A stretch of DNA of 64,000 nt from Salinicoccus luteus DSM 17002 (GCF_000712035.1 NZ_JONV01000009.1:1-64000); one strand, 5' to 3'. Positions 9,095 to 18,105 are shown, numbered from the stretch's first letter. The notes: a model not told the origin generated them from the letters alone. Numbers and translations: made by a program.

Positions 9095-9931
9095 CTACTT
9101 GTTGCGGACCAACCGGATTGCATACACCAACAGACCGAGTATCAGAAGTACGCTTCCTATAACCACCAGCATCGTGTTCATCCCCGGCTCTTCTAAATTT
9201 TCACCGGCAGACACCTGTTCTTCCGGATCCAGATCCTCTGCTTGCGGTTCATCCTTTTCTGAAAGGTCAAAGACGATGCCTTTCTTTCCTTTATCTTCAA
9301 TAGTCAACTTTTTGTCCGTCTCAGCCGCTTCAAATCCCTCAGGTACATCGATTTCAAGTGTATAGTCTCCAGCCGGCACTTCCTGGAACTGGAATTTTCC
9401 TTCTGCGTCCGTCACCGCTTCATCTTCCTTCTCTCCCGAGAGGGAGACCGTGACATCCGCCACACCTTTGGCATCTGCCATTACCTTTCCCTCAATCGAA
9501 AACTCCGTCACTTCAGACTGGTTGATATCCACGTTCACCGGTTCCATTTCTGCAGCCGGCTCCTCTGTTGGTGCTTCGACCGGTTCCTCGATGATCTCCT
9601 GAGTGAATTCCTCGACAGTCGGCTCCACTGTCTGTTCAACAGTCGGTTCCGGCTCATATGAATCTTCATAGGACTCTTCTGTCCATTCTTCATACGTCTC
9701 TTCCGTTTGAGGAGGAACGTAATCATATGTCTCATCTGTCCATTCCTCATAGTACTCATCAGTATATTCTTCTGTAGAAGATTCGAAGGTCGGCTCCTCC
9801 ATCGGTTCCTCAGTGGATAGTTCCTGCGGGTTCTCCTGAGTCGCTTCCTCTTCAGTATCTGCAGCCACCCGGGATACGGGTATGAGCATGATGAACAGTA
9901 CAACAGCCAAGTAGTAGGCAATTTTACGCAT
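9095..9931 (-). CDS. Membrane-anchored acidic surface protein with a CnaB/SdrD-B-like domain
   Basis: A 278-residue exported protein of unknown function. It has a signal peptide (about residues 1-25, ending near VAA), then a long Glu/Thr/Tyr/Trp-rich acidic stretch with irregular repeats such as EEWTDE, EEWTEE and TVEQ/TVEP (about 25-130). Next comes a single beta-sandwich module resembling CnaB/SdrD-B repeats (GVADVTVSLSG ... GKFQFQEVPAGDYTLEI, about 150-205), and a C-terminal membrane helix with a basic tail (about 250-278). No LPxTG motif is present, so it is anchored by the helix and not by sortase. The ATG at 9931 is preferred because GGAGG lies six bases before it. Flanked by a terminator downstream; the divergent neighbour is also a secreted protein. 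Confidence 0.8.
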   Translation of the reverse strand: MRKIAYYLAVVLFIMLIPVSRVAADTEEEATQENPQELSTEEPMEEPTFESSTEEYTDEYYEEWTDETYDYVPPQTEETYEEWTEESYEDSYEPEPTVEQTVEPTVEEFTQEIIEEPVEAPTEEPAAEMEPVNVDINQSEVTEFSIEGKVMADAKGVADVTVSLSGEKEDEAVTDAEGKFQFQEVPAGDYTLEIDVPEGFEAAETDKKLTIEDKGKKGIVFDLSEKDEPQAEDLDPEEQVSAGENLEEPGMNTMLVVIGSVLLILGLLVYAIRLVRNK

Positions 9932-10195
9932 GTCGGCCTCCAATGATAGTCATATATTTTTGTGATGCATACATTTCAATCCACCAATATCTGTAACACT
10001 AGGTTAAATAATACTATAAAATAAAAAATAAGAACACCTTGTATATGACTTGGAGTATGGCTCCGCCGCTATTAGTTCTATTCTCCCTTCTTTAATATTG
10101 AACATTTTGAATTTTAAGTACATTTGAAACGTTTAATTGCCTGTGTTAGTTTCATGGTAGCAAGACCAATCGTTTCTGAAAGGAGAGTTCTTAAG

Positions 10196-10897
10196 ATGAA
10201 GAAAAGAACTTTACTCGGCTCACTACTGGTCTCAAGTACACTGGTATTTACAGGGATGAGCGGCACGGCACAAGCGGATGACGTGGATGAAGAAGAAGGT
10301 GCGAAGACTGTCTGGGGCGAAATACTCCCTCCAGAAACTGATCCGGATGGTGACGGATGGGCAAACACAGGGTTTGAGATTGCGTGGATGTCCCAAGAAG
10401 CTCAAGATAGAATTAACGATTTGGCTTACGAAAAGGATTTCGGCGATTTGTCCCAAGTAGAATTCAATGAAAAAGTCGCAGCAATATACCAAAAGGAACA
10501 ACAGCTTCAGGCGGGAGAGAATAACGGTCAGACTGACATGACCCAAGAGGAAGTTGGTGCCAAAAAAGAACGCCTGGCTGAACTGGCACTATATTCACCT
10601 GAAACATTAAATGCAGCTCCGATACAGGACGCACCGTATAACTACAACTTTTTCCATGACGGTTATGAATTCCACTTCTCCTATGATGGTACGTATTGGA
10701 AATGGTCATATGAACCTTCAAAGAATTTTACCGATGATGAGCTGATTTATCTGGCCCATAACCATCCAGAGAAGTTGAATGAAAAGCCGGTGAAACCGGG
10801 CGCCTACGACTTCCATCTATACGACCATGAACACAAACATGTATACCATTTCTCTTCAGACGGAGAAACATGGTCCTGGTCATATAAAAAGAAATAG
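10196..10897 (+). CDS. Secreted protein with two copies of a W-x-W-S-Y module
   Basis: A 233-residue protein of unknown function. A signal peptide ends near AQA (residue 27). An acidic DPDGDGW loop at 49-55 looks like a calcium-binding loop. The C-terminal half holds two related modules of about 46 residues (127-172 and 183-230). Each begins LAxxxPExLN, then P, Y and F positions, and ends FSxDGxxWxWSY. The last residues are lysines. The start at 10196 is set by AAGGAGAG eight bases upstream and by the signal peptide; the longer frame upstream lacks these. It is head-on to its neighbours and ends before a bidirectional terminator. I do not recognise a named family. Confidence 0.8.
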   Translation: MKKRTLLGSLLVSSTLVFTGMSGTAQADDVDEEEGAKTVWGEILPPETDPDGDGWANTGFEIAWMSQEAQDRINDLAYEKDFGDLSQVEFNEKVAAIYQKEQQLQAGENNGQTDMTQEEVGAKKERLAELALYSPETLNAAPIQDAPYNYNFFHDGYEFHFSYDGTYWKWSYEPSKNFTDDELIYLAHNHPEKLNEKPVKPGAYDFHLYDHEHKHVYHFSSDGETWSWSYKKK

Positions 10898-10997
10898 TCC
10901 AATCTTAAGTTTGGACAGATAACAAGACACGCCGCAGGAGAGTTTCCCCGTGGCGTGTCCTGTCTGTAATACACTATTAAATTCATGACTATAGAAC

Positions 10998-11036
10998 AAA
11001 AGCACTCTATAACAACTGACGTTATAGAGTGCTTTT
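10998..11036. terminator. Bidirectional terminator between the secreted protein gene and guaA
   Basis: A perfect 16-base inverted repeat (AAAAGCACTCTATAAC, 10998-11013, and its complement, 11021-11036) with a seven-base loop. The A-run on one side and the T-run on the other let it stop both the plus-strand gene and guaA on the minus strand. Confidence 0.9.
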
Positions 11037-11048
11037 AATTCCATCCAG

Positions 11049-12593
11049 CTATTCCCACTCGATTGTAGCCGGTGGCTTGCTTGTGATGTCGTAGACAACA
11101 CGGTTGATCTGTTCGCTCTCATTGACGAGGCGTTTTGAGATGCGTTCCAATACGTCCCAGTCGATCTTGGCGAATTCACTCGTCATGCCGTCGATGCTTG
11201 TGACGGCTCGGATGCCGATGGTGTGGCTGTACGTACGGTAGTCACCCATGACACCGACGGAGCGGATGTCGGGAAGGACTGTGAAGTACTGCCAGATTTC
11301 ACGATCGAGTCCTGCCTTCTTGATTTCATCCCGCAGGATCCAGTCGCTTTCGCGCACAATCTCCAGCTTCTCTTCTGTGATTTCCCCAAGGATGCGGATG
11401 CCGAGGCCAGGACCCGGGAACGGCTGTCTCCATACAAGATGCTCAGGGATGCCAAGCTCTATGCCGAGCTCACGTACTTCATCCTTGAACAGTGTGTTGA
11501 GCGGTTCGAGCAGTTTGAACTGCATGTCTTCAGGCAGCCCGCCGACGTTGTGGTGCGATTTGATCGTCGTTGCCGTCTCTGTGCCGGATTCGATGATGTC
11601 CGTGTAGAGCGTGCCCTGTGCCAGGAAGTCCACTTCTTCAAGTTTGGACGCTTCATCGTCGAATACATAGATGAATTCATTGCCGATGATCTTCCGCTTC
11701 TGTTCCGGATCGGCCACGCCTTTAAGTTTATTCAGGAAGCGGTCTTTCGCATCCACTTTGATGATATTCATATTGAATCCTTCACCAAACTGCTCCATGA
11801 CCATTTCCGCTTCGCCCTTCCGAAGCAGACCATGATCGACGAAGATGCATGTGAGGTTGTCACCGATTGCCCTGTGCATCAATACGGCGGTAACGGATGA
11901 ATCCACTCCGCCGCTCATTGCACACAGCACTTTCCTGTCGCCGACCTCCTCGCGTATCTTATCGATTTCAATGGCGATGAAGTTGTCCATCGACCATTCT
12001 CCGTGGCACCCACAGATGTCACGGATGAAATTCCTGAGGAATGTATCGCCATTTTTGGAGTGCTTGGATTCCGGGTGGAACTGCACGCCATAGATTTCCT
12101 GCTCTTCATGCTTGATGCCTGCATACTGGCACAGGGGCGTATAGGCGATCTGTTTGAAGGATTCAGGAATATGGGTGACCTTGTCGCTGTGGCTCATCAG
12201 AACCGTTTCATTTTCCGCCAGTCCTTTAAATAGTGGGGCGCTGACATCCAGACTGATTTCAGTCGGACCGAATTCCTTCTCATTTGAAGGGACGACTTCC
12301 CCACCGTTCAGCTGTGTGATGAGCTGCATGCCGTAGCAGATGCCGAGCACCGGTACGCCAAGTTCGAATACTTCCGGATCCACAGTGAATGCATCCTCCG
12401 CATAGACGGAGCGCGGTCCGCCTGAGAGGATGATGCCCTGCGGGTTCAATTCTCTTATTTCTTCCATTGTAATGCTCGGGTTATGGAGTTCACTGTAGAC
12501 TCCAAGGTCCCTGATGCGCCGTGTAATGAGTTGGTTGTATTGACTGCCATAGTCGATAACCAGTATAAGTTCCTGCTCTTTAGCCATTTCCAT
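11049..12593 (-). CDS. guaA: GMP synthase (glutamine-hydrolysing)
   Basis: Converts XMP to GMP using ATP and glutamine. The 514-residue protein has a class I amidotransferase domain (LGICYGMQ with the nucleophile Cys; HPE in [10 protein letters not shown]), a PP-loop ATP pyrophosphatase domain (SGGVDSS) and the C-terminal dimerisation domain ending KPPATIEWE. Two ATGs lie close together at the start; the first is used here, but the second (12587, MAKEQ) is possible. It follows guaB by 20 bases, so guaB-guaA is one operon under the guanine riboswitch. Confidence 0.97.
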   Translation of the reverse strand: MEMAKEQELILVIDYGSQYNQLITRRIRDLGVYSELHNPSITMEEIRELNPQGIILSGGPRSVYAEDAFTVDPEVFELGVPVLGICYGMQLITQLNGGEVVPSNEKEFGPTEISLDVSAPLFKGLAENETVLMSHSDKVTHIPESFKQIAYTPLCQYAGIKHEEQEIYGVQFHPESKHSKNGDTFLRNFIRDICGCHGEWSMDNFIAIEIDKIREEVGDRKVLCAMSGGVDSSVTAVLMHRAIGDNLTCIFVDHGLLRKGEAEMVMEQFGEGFNMNIIKVDAKDRFLNKLKGVADPEQKRKIIGNEFIYVFDDEASKLEEVDFLAQGTLYTDIIESGTETATTIKSHHNVGGLPEDMQFKLLEPLNTLFKDEVRELGIELGIPEHLVWRQPFPGPGLGIRILGEITEEKLEIVRESDWILRDEIKKAGLDREIWQYFTVLPDIRSVGVMGDYRTYSHTIGIRAVTSIDGMTSEFAKIDWDVLERISKRLVNESEQINRVVYDITSKPPATIEWE

Positions 12594-12613
12594 CTTTCAA
12601 CCGTGCTCCTATC

Positions 12614-14095
<1,482 letters not shown>

Positions 14096-14117
14096 CTATT
14101 TTAAAATAGTGCACCTT

Positions 14118-14184
14118 AAAAAAAACATATGATAGGAACAATGAAGATACAGCCGATAATCGGATATCCAATTGTTATTTCATA
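14118..14184 (-). terminator. Candidate expression-platform terminator of the guanine riboswitch
   Basis: Minus strand: an imperfect hairpin can form from TATGA plus ACAAT (in and after the P1 3' strand) with ATTGT plus TCATA, enclosing a smaller CCGAT/ATCGG stem, and is followed by eight T (14118-14125). The terminator would share five bases with P1. Details of switching are not settled by sequence. Confidence 0.5.
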
Positions 14185-14246
14185 GCAGCTTTATTTAAGG
14201 TAAAGCCTAGAAACTCATAATCCATATTATTATGATTATATGAAAT
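14177..14246 (-). promoter_or_regulatory. Guanine (purine) riboswitch aptamer upstream of guaB
   Basis: Minus strand, 70 bases. P1: ATTTCATA pairs with TATGAAAT over eight bases. The junction J1/2 UAUAAUC, P2 CAUAAU/AUUAUG with loop AAUAUGG, J2/3 AGUUUCUA, P3 GGCUUUA/UAAAGCU with loop CCUUAAA, and J3/1 GCUAU all align with the Bacillus subtilis xpt aptamer. The base at the specificity position (C74 in xpt numbering) is C, which predicts guanine or hypoxanthine and not adenine. It precedes guaB, a fitting target. Confidence 0.9.
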
Positions 14247-14346
14247 AAAATAATTAATTACTTATGATAGCAAAAAAGCCCGGTATAAACAATGTATTTT
14301 CGACAATGGTAATAATACAGAAAATTTCAACAAGTGTATGAGGAGG

Positions 14347-14371
14347 GTTTTGAAGCAGCCAAAGAGGGAAT
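14347..14371 (+). promoter_or_regulatory. Sigma-B-like promoter of the small YflT-domain gene
   Basis: GTTTTG (14347-14352), a 13-base spacer and GGGAAT (14366-14371) fit the sigma-B pattern GTTTAA-N12-15-GGGTAT, 41 bases before the start codon. Confidence 0.5.
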
Positions 14372-14412
14372 ATTATCTAAAATTGAAGATATTTATGAAA
14401 AGGAGGTTCATC

Positions 14413-14808
14413 ATGAATTATTTCGAACTGTATGATAGTCAGGAAGCGGTGCTCGACCGCATTACACAATTGAAGGCCGAAGGATATTATGAAGAGGATA
14501 TCCATCTTATGGGCCGGGATGATAAAAAATTCGAAGCCCTTGAATACACAGAAGTCGTCTATCATATCCATGTGACGGATGACAGGGGACTGAAGGAGAT
14601 ACTGGCTAGAAACGAGCCGGCAGAACGATTCCTCCACGACTACGAACTGGATGAAGATGAAATAGAGAGATACTTATTCAAAATCAGTGAAGGAAACTAT
14701 CTGATGTTCTATTCAGACCTGGATCTCATGGAACGGAGGGAAGAACAGCAGGAAAGGGAAGAAAGTGCAGAAGCGGATTTCAAAGGGAAGGTCAAAGACC
14801 CTGAATAG
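14413..14808 (+). CDS. YflT-domain (general stress protein 17M-like) protein
   Basis: A 131-residue acidic protein whose first 100 residues (YFELYDSQEAVLDRITQLKAEGYYEEDIHLMGRD ...) resemble the heat-induced YflT/GSP17M domain; function is unknown. The C-terminus is a charged tail. The start is chosen at the ATG preceded by AAAAGGAGG eight bases away; the longer frame upstream runs through the promoter. Its N-terminal domain is related to that of the 422-residue stress protein at 16759, three genes away. A sigma-B-type promoter upstream agrees with a general-stress role. Confidence 0.75.
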   Translation: MNYFELYDSQEAVLDRITQLKAEGYYEEDIHLMGRDDKKFEALEYTEVVYHIHVTDDRGLKEILARNEPAERFLHDYELDEDEIERYLFKISEGNYLMFYSDLDLMERREEQQEREESAEADFKGKVKDPE

Positions 14809-14818
14809 AGTCGAAGAA

Positions 14819-14859
14819 AAAATGATCTGAAGCGGCATATCATGGCTTCAGATCATTTT
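14819..14859. terminator. Bidirectional terminator between the YflT-domain gene and yfbU
   Basis: AAAATGATCTGAAGC (14819-14833) pairs with GCTTCAGATCATTTT (14845-14859) across an 11-base loop. A and T runs on the two sides allow termination of both convergent genes. Confidence 0.88.
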
Positions 14860-14877
14860 TCTGCGGTTCACTAATAA

Positions 14878-15516
14878 CTATTCCTTTACACCCAGGCAGC
14901 TTTCCTTCACCACCTGCAGTGTATTCAAGCCCCCAACATCAGTAATATTCAGATTCTTCGGCCTGAGCATTTCCATTTCCTGTCCCTTTTCAATACAGAC
15001 CCCCCTAATCTCATCAACCGATAGAAGGTCCATATATTCATACGATTTGTGGTTAAGAATCATTTGCCTATAATGATGCAGCGATAAATTATATGTGTTA
15101 CCTTCCCTTTTTTGGATATCAATCTCGCCATGTCGGTTCAAAAAATTACAGTATGTAAAATGGTGATGTTCTACATTACTGCCGCTATCGAACCCATTGA
15201 AGTGGACATGATAACCTGCAGACAGTTCATCCTGCACCTCTTCGGACAACTGTCCCATCGATCTTTCCACCTTGTTGAAGATTTCAAGAATCAAATCCAC
15301 CTCCCCGGATACATCCATCGTCACCTCATCCCGGCTGATCATTTCCGTGACATGGGGATACTTATTCTGTATTCCTTCAGTAAGAATATCCATGTAGTAG
15401 CAATAGGACTCCCGGTTTGCAGAGTCAAGGAGACTCATAATCTTAAACTGGTTCAAGAGCATCAATCGCGCCAGAGGACTATCCAGCTCGCTCACTCCTC
15501 TATTGTTCGTCCCCAT
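14878..15516 (-). CDS. YfbU family protein
   Basis: A 212-residue protein resembling the YfbU family: the N-terminal segment LMLLNQFKIMSLLDSANRESY matches the [21 protein letters not shown]-type start of E. coli YfbU, and GYHVHFNGFDSGS and YCNFLNRHG follow family-like positions. The biochemical function is unknown. The ATG directly abuts the stop codon of the upstream 38-codon peptide gene (TAGATG) and has no good ribosome binding site of its own, so translation is probably coupled to that gene. Relative to E. coli YfbU the protein has about ten extra N-terminal residues and a longer C-terminus. It is the last gene of the regulator-peptide-yfbU cassette and ends at a strong terminator. Confidence 0.8.
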   Translation of the reverse strand: MGTNNRGVSELDSPLARLMLLNQFKIMSLLDSANRESYCYYMDILTEGIQNKYPHVTEMISRDEVTMDVSGEVDLILEIFNKVERSMGQLSEEVQDELSAGYHVHFNGFDSGSNVEHHHFTYCNFLNRHGEIDIQKREGNTYNLSLHHYRQMILNHKSYEYMDLLSVDEIRGVCIEKGQEMEMLRPKNLNITDVGGLNTLQVVKESCLGVKE

Positions 15517-15633
15517 CTAGAAGATATACTCTGGACACAGGCAGTCGCCTTTTTTGGCTGCATTAAGTTGATTACTAGACTCAAAATTGGCAGTGCTTAA
15601 AATAATGACCAGTGCCATTAAAATATGTTTCAT
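15517..15633 (-). CDS. Short secreted propeptide, candidate PapR/Phr-like signalling peptide
   Basis: A 38-codon gene. The product has the build of an exported signalling precursor: a basic start (MKH), a hydrophobic core (ILMALVIILSTA, residues 4-15), a polar stretch with a possible signal-peptidase site near NAA (24-26), and a short tail KKGDCLCPEYIF (27-38). GAGAGGAAG lies about eight bases before the ATG. It begins 83 bases after the stop codon of a PlcR-like regulator on the same strand and its stop codon touches the yfbU start. B. cereus PapR has the same layout and ends in a PFEF-type peptide. Function as a pheromone is inferred, not shown. Confidence 0.7.
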   Translation of the reverse strand: MKHILMALVIILSTANFESSNQLNAAKKGDCLCPEYIF

Positions 15634-15674
15634 AATCTGTCTTCCTCTCATTCTATATGTATGCAATATATCAG

Positions 15675-15693
15675 CATTAATCATACTTTAATG
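15675..15693. promoter_or_regulatory. Inverted repeat between regulator and propeptide gene
   Basis: CATTAA and TTAATG flank a seven-base centre, about 45 bases before the propeptide start. It is a candidate operator for the adjacent regulator. No convincing -35/-10 pair was found in the same gap. Confidence 0.4.
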
Positions 15694-15717
15694 TGTATAA
15701 ACCAATTAAGATAGCTT

Positions 15718-16566
15718 TTATGATGAAATATTCTCTCCGGAATAACTTTTTAAGTTTTCCAACATATCAAGCTTTTGATGTGAACTATAAAGATACTCCA
15801 ATTGGCTAATCATCCTTATGGCTTCGTCTCTATATCCCAACACCATCAAAGCCATCATTTTGTTATATAACGTTTCACAAAGTAGATATGTAGATTCGTT
15901 TTTCTGTAGTATGTCCAGAGCTTTATCGGAGTACTTCATCGCCTTCTCGTAATTGTTTAACCTACAATAGCTGATAGACAAATTGCAGAGAATCTTTACT
16001 ATCAGCTTAAATGACTTTTTACCTGAGTGTCCATAATATGTTTCTGCTTCTTTATACGAGTCAATTGCTTCTAGTTTCATTTTGCTGTATATAATCCCTT
16101 TGGCCAGATGCATCTCTGCGACCGCTTCATACATCCATTCATTCCTCTGATTCTTTTCTATCGCTGTACTGATCAGACGGAGCGCCATCCTGTATTCTCC
16201 TTTTGACTGCTTCACAAGCCCCAGATGCCAAGACCTATAGCCTTCAAGTTCCGGTGACTGCTTCCAGAACATGCTTCTCTCGCTTTCCAGAATTTCAGTC
16301 ATCTTTATGTAATCCTGGTTTCTTCTTGCCTCATCCAGTCGTTCCCGTACAATAAGGCCCGGTGTCTTGTCCCCGTTGCAGAATACATCATGTACGCTCA
16401 GATTAAGACGTTCCATCACAGCCAGAAATTCATCCAAACGTATGGTGAACTGCCCATTTTCCAACCTGGATATGGCAGACTGGGAAGTAATGCCTTCAGA
16501 AAGTCTCCTCTGGGAGAGTGACATCATTTTTCTTCTTATTCTAATCTTGCTTGAGATATCTTCCAA
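15718..16566 (-). CDS. PlcR-like HTH-TPR transcription regulator (RRNPP family)
   Basis: A 282-residue protein with an N-terminal XRE-type helix-turn-helix (about residues 7-62; LSQRRLSEGITSQSAISRLENGQ is the recognition region) followed by about 215 residues of tetratricopeptide-like helical repeats, for example SYCRLNNYEKAMKYSDKALDI. Length and layout match PlcR of Bacillus cereus (285 residues). In that family the TPR part binds a short re-imported peptide. The start is TTG, supported by AGGGTGG six bases upstream. A weak promoter (TGGACG, 17 bases, AATAAT) may lie at 16589-16617. A secreted propeptide gene follows on the same strand. Rgg- or NprR-like receptors are related alternatives. 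Confidence 0.85.
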   Translation of the reverse strand: MEDISSKIRIRRKMMSLSQRRLSEGITSQSAISRLENGQFTIRLDEFLAVMERLNLSVHDVFCNGDKTPGLIVRERLDEARRNQDYIKMTEILESERSMFWKQSPELEGYRSWHLGLVKQSKGEYRMALRLISTAIEKNQRNEWMYEAVAEMHLAKGIIYSKMKLEAIDSYKEAETYYGHSGKKSFKLIVKILCNLSISYCRLNNYEKAMKYSDKALDILQKNESTYLLCETLYNKMMALMVLGYRDEAIRMISQLEYLYSSHQKLDMLENLKSYSGENISS

Positions 16567-16634
16567 TCATTTCCACCCTTTTTAGATTATTATTCCACAG
16601 CCCTGTCAGGACGTCCATTAAATTTTTCAGGAGA

Positions 16635-16659
16635 GTTTATTAAATATGCACATGGGTAT
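16635..16659 (+). promoter_or_regulatory. Sigma-B promoter of the large stress protein gene
   Basis: GTTTAT (16635-16640), a 13-base spacer and a perfect GGGTAT (16654-16659) fit the sigma-B consensus. It lies about 100 bases before the start codon at 16759. Confidence 0.7.
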
Positions 16660-16663
16660 AAAT

Positions 16664-16677
16664 CTAATACGTATTAG
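16664..16677. promoter_or_regulatory. Perfect 14-base palindrome downstream of the sigma-B promoter
   Basis: CTAATACGTATTAG is fully symmetric and starts five bases after the -10 box, over the expected transcription start. It lies in the divergent gap shared with the PlcR-like regulator, so it may be that regulator's operator or that of another repressor. Confidence 0.45.
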
Positions 16678-16758
16678 GATGATGCATGCGCGCTGTGATC
16701 AGTCATTTTCTAGAGATGAAACGAGACCCAATCATCAAACAAAATGGAGGTATGAGTT

Positions 16759-18027
16759 ATGCGTAAGATTGAATCATACATGAGCGAACAGGAAATGTTG
16801 GGAAGAATTGAACAGCTTAAGTCCGAAGGTGTAGCCGAAAATCAAATTACTGTAGTTTCCAGAGAAGAGCTTGAAGGTTCTTCCTTGAACTATACTGATG
16901 TGAACTACAAGACTTCCGAAGGAAGCACCTGGGATAAGATTGTTTCCTGGTTCAGTGCAGAAGAGCCTGAGGAACGGGTAATGACAGGCCTCAATCTGAA
17001 TCCACAGGAAGAGGAAGAGTATAAGGAAGCCTTGGATAGCGGTAAGATTCTTCTCTATGTCAACGATGAAATTGAAGGGGACACCACTGACTATCCTAAG
17101 GATCCACTGCTCGAAGATGATGAGGACAGGGTGGATAAGGGTGACTCTGCAGAGCGTCCAAGATCCACTCCTAGCAGTGCGCATAGCCCCGGTGTGACCG
17201 GAGCAGCCGGTGCTACAGCGGCAGCTGGGGGCATCGGTTCTGATGAGCGGGATGAAAACCGTTACGTCGATGGTGCCGAACGCCCTGAAGTCGACAGGGA
17301 AACAGGCTCCGCCCTAGGCAGCGCACACAACGAAGGTACAACTGAAGCAGATGGCGGCAAACGGGGTGAAAACCGTTACGTCGATGGTGCTGAACGTCCG
17401 GAAATCGAAGAAGATTATCAATATGCTGATCGGGATAACCGGGCAATCAACGATGACATGGTCGAAGGAAGACGTGACCAGAATGTAGTCAATACAGACC
17501 GGGATGCACCATTGGATGACAGGGCAGGACGCTATAGCGTTGATGAACGCGCATTGAATACCAGTGGTCCTGCCGACGATACCGATGAGTTTGCAGACCG
17601 GGATGACCTTACAGACGAAGAGAAAATCCAGCTCCGCGAAGAACGGCTGAACGTAGACAAAGAGAGGGTTCAGACAGGCGAAGTGAATGTCGACAAGCAC
17701 GTTGAGACGGACCACCAGGAATTCGATGTGCCGGTCGAACGTGAAGAGGTCACAGTAGAGAGGCGCCCCGTGGATGGAGACCGTCCTGCAGGAGACATCG
17801 ACACAAATGACCAAGACTCCATCAATGTACCGGTCAACGAAGAGCGTGTAAACGTTGAAAAAGAAGATGTCGTAAATGAAGAAGTCGTCGTAAAGAAAGA
17901 TAAAGTCAGAGATACAGAGCATGTTTCCGAAGACGTTCGCCGTGAAGATGTGGACATTGACGAGACAACAAATGACAGAGGGCGAGTAGATGACGACCGC
18001 CTGGACAGAGATAGAGACAGGCTATAA
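16759..18027 (+). CDS. Stress protein with YflT-like and DUF2382 (YsnF-like) domains
   Basis: A 422-residue very acidic protein. Residues 1-110 form a YflT/GSP17M-like domain (SYMSEQEMLGRIEQLKSEGVAENQITVVSR). A low-complexity middle (about 120-270) contains a near-exact repeat of GENRYVDGAERPE / DENRYVDGAERPE. The C-terminal 150 residues (ERLNVDKERVQTGEV ... VPVEREEVTVERRPV ...) match the DUF2382 domain of YsnF-like stress proteins. ATG follows GGAGG. The biochemical role is unknown. Regulation by sigma-B is supported by the promoter, and a perfect palindrome overlaps its likely transcription start. Confidence 0.85.
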   Translation: MRKIESYMSEQEMLGRIEQLKSEGVAENQITVVSREELEGSSLNYTDVNYKTSEGSTWDKIVSWFSAEEPEERVMTGLNLNPQEEEEYKEALDSGKILLYVNDEIEGDTTDYPKDPLLEDDEDRVDKGDSAERPRSTPSSAHSPGVTGAAGATAAAGGIGSDERDENRYVDGAERPEVDRETGSALGSAHNEGTTEADGGKRGENRYVDGAERPEIEEDYQYADRDNRAINDDMVEGRRDQNVVNTDRDAPLDDRAGRYSVDERALNTSGPADDTDEFADRDDLTDEEKIQLREERLNVDKERVQTGEVNVDKHVETDHQEFDVPVEREEVTVERRPVDGDRPAGDIDTNDQDSINVPVNEERVNVEKEDVVNEEVVVKKDKVRDTEHVSEDVRREDVDIDETTNDRGRVDDDRLDRDRDRL

Positions 18028-18038
18028 TATATTCATTT

Positions 18039-18069
18039 GGTCCCATGGCTCAGGCCATGGGCCTTTTTT
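18039..18069 (+). terminator. Terminator after the stress protein gene
   Basis: CCCATGG and CCATGGG form a stem with a six-base loop, followed by CC and a run of seven T. Confidence 0.85.
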
Positions 18070-18074
18070 TGCGC

Positions 18075-18105
18075 AAAAAATCCCCATCCAATTAAGGATG
18101 GGGAT
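18075..18105 (-). terminator. Terminator after rpsR
   Basis: Minus strand: ATCCCCATCC (18096-18105) pairs with GGATGGGGAT (18080-18089), followed by six T (18075-18080). Directly after the rpsR stop codon. Confidence 0.88.

Noticed and set aside
10125-10153. Promoter TTGAAA-17-TAGTTT before the secreted protein gene
   Set aside because: The -10 box is too poor to call; no better promoter or sigma-B match seen in the 264-base divergent gap.
10927-10958. ACACGCC/GGCGTGT hairpin after the secreted protein gene
   Set aside because: Has no T-tract, and a much stronger bidirectional terminator follows at 10998-11036.
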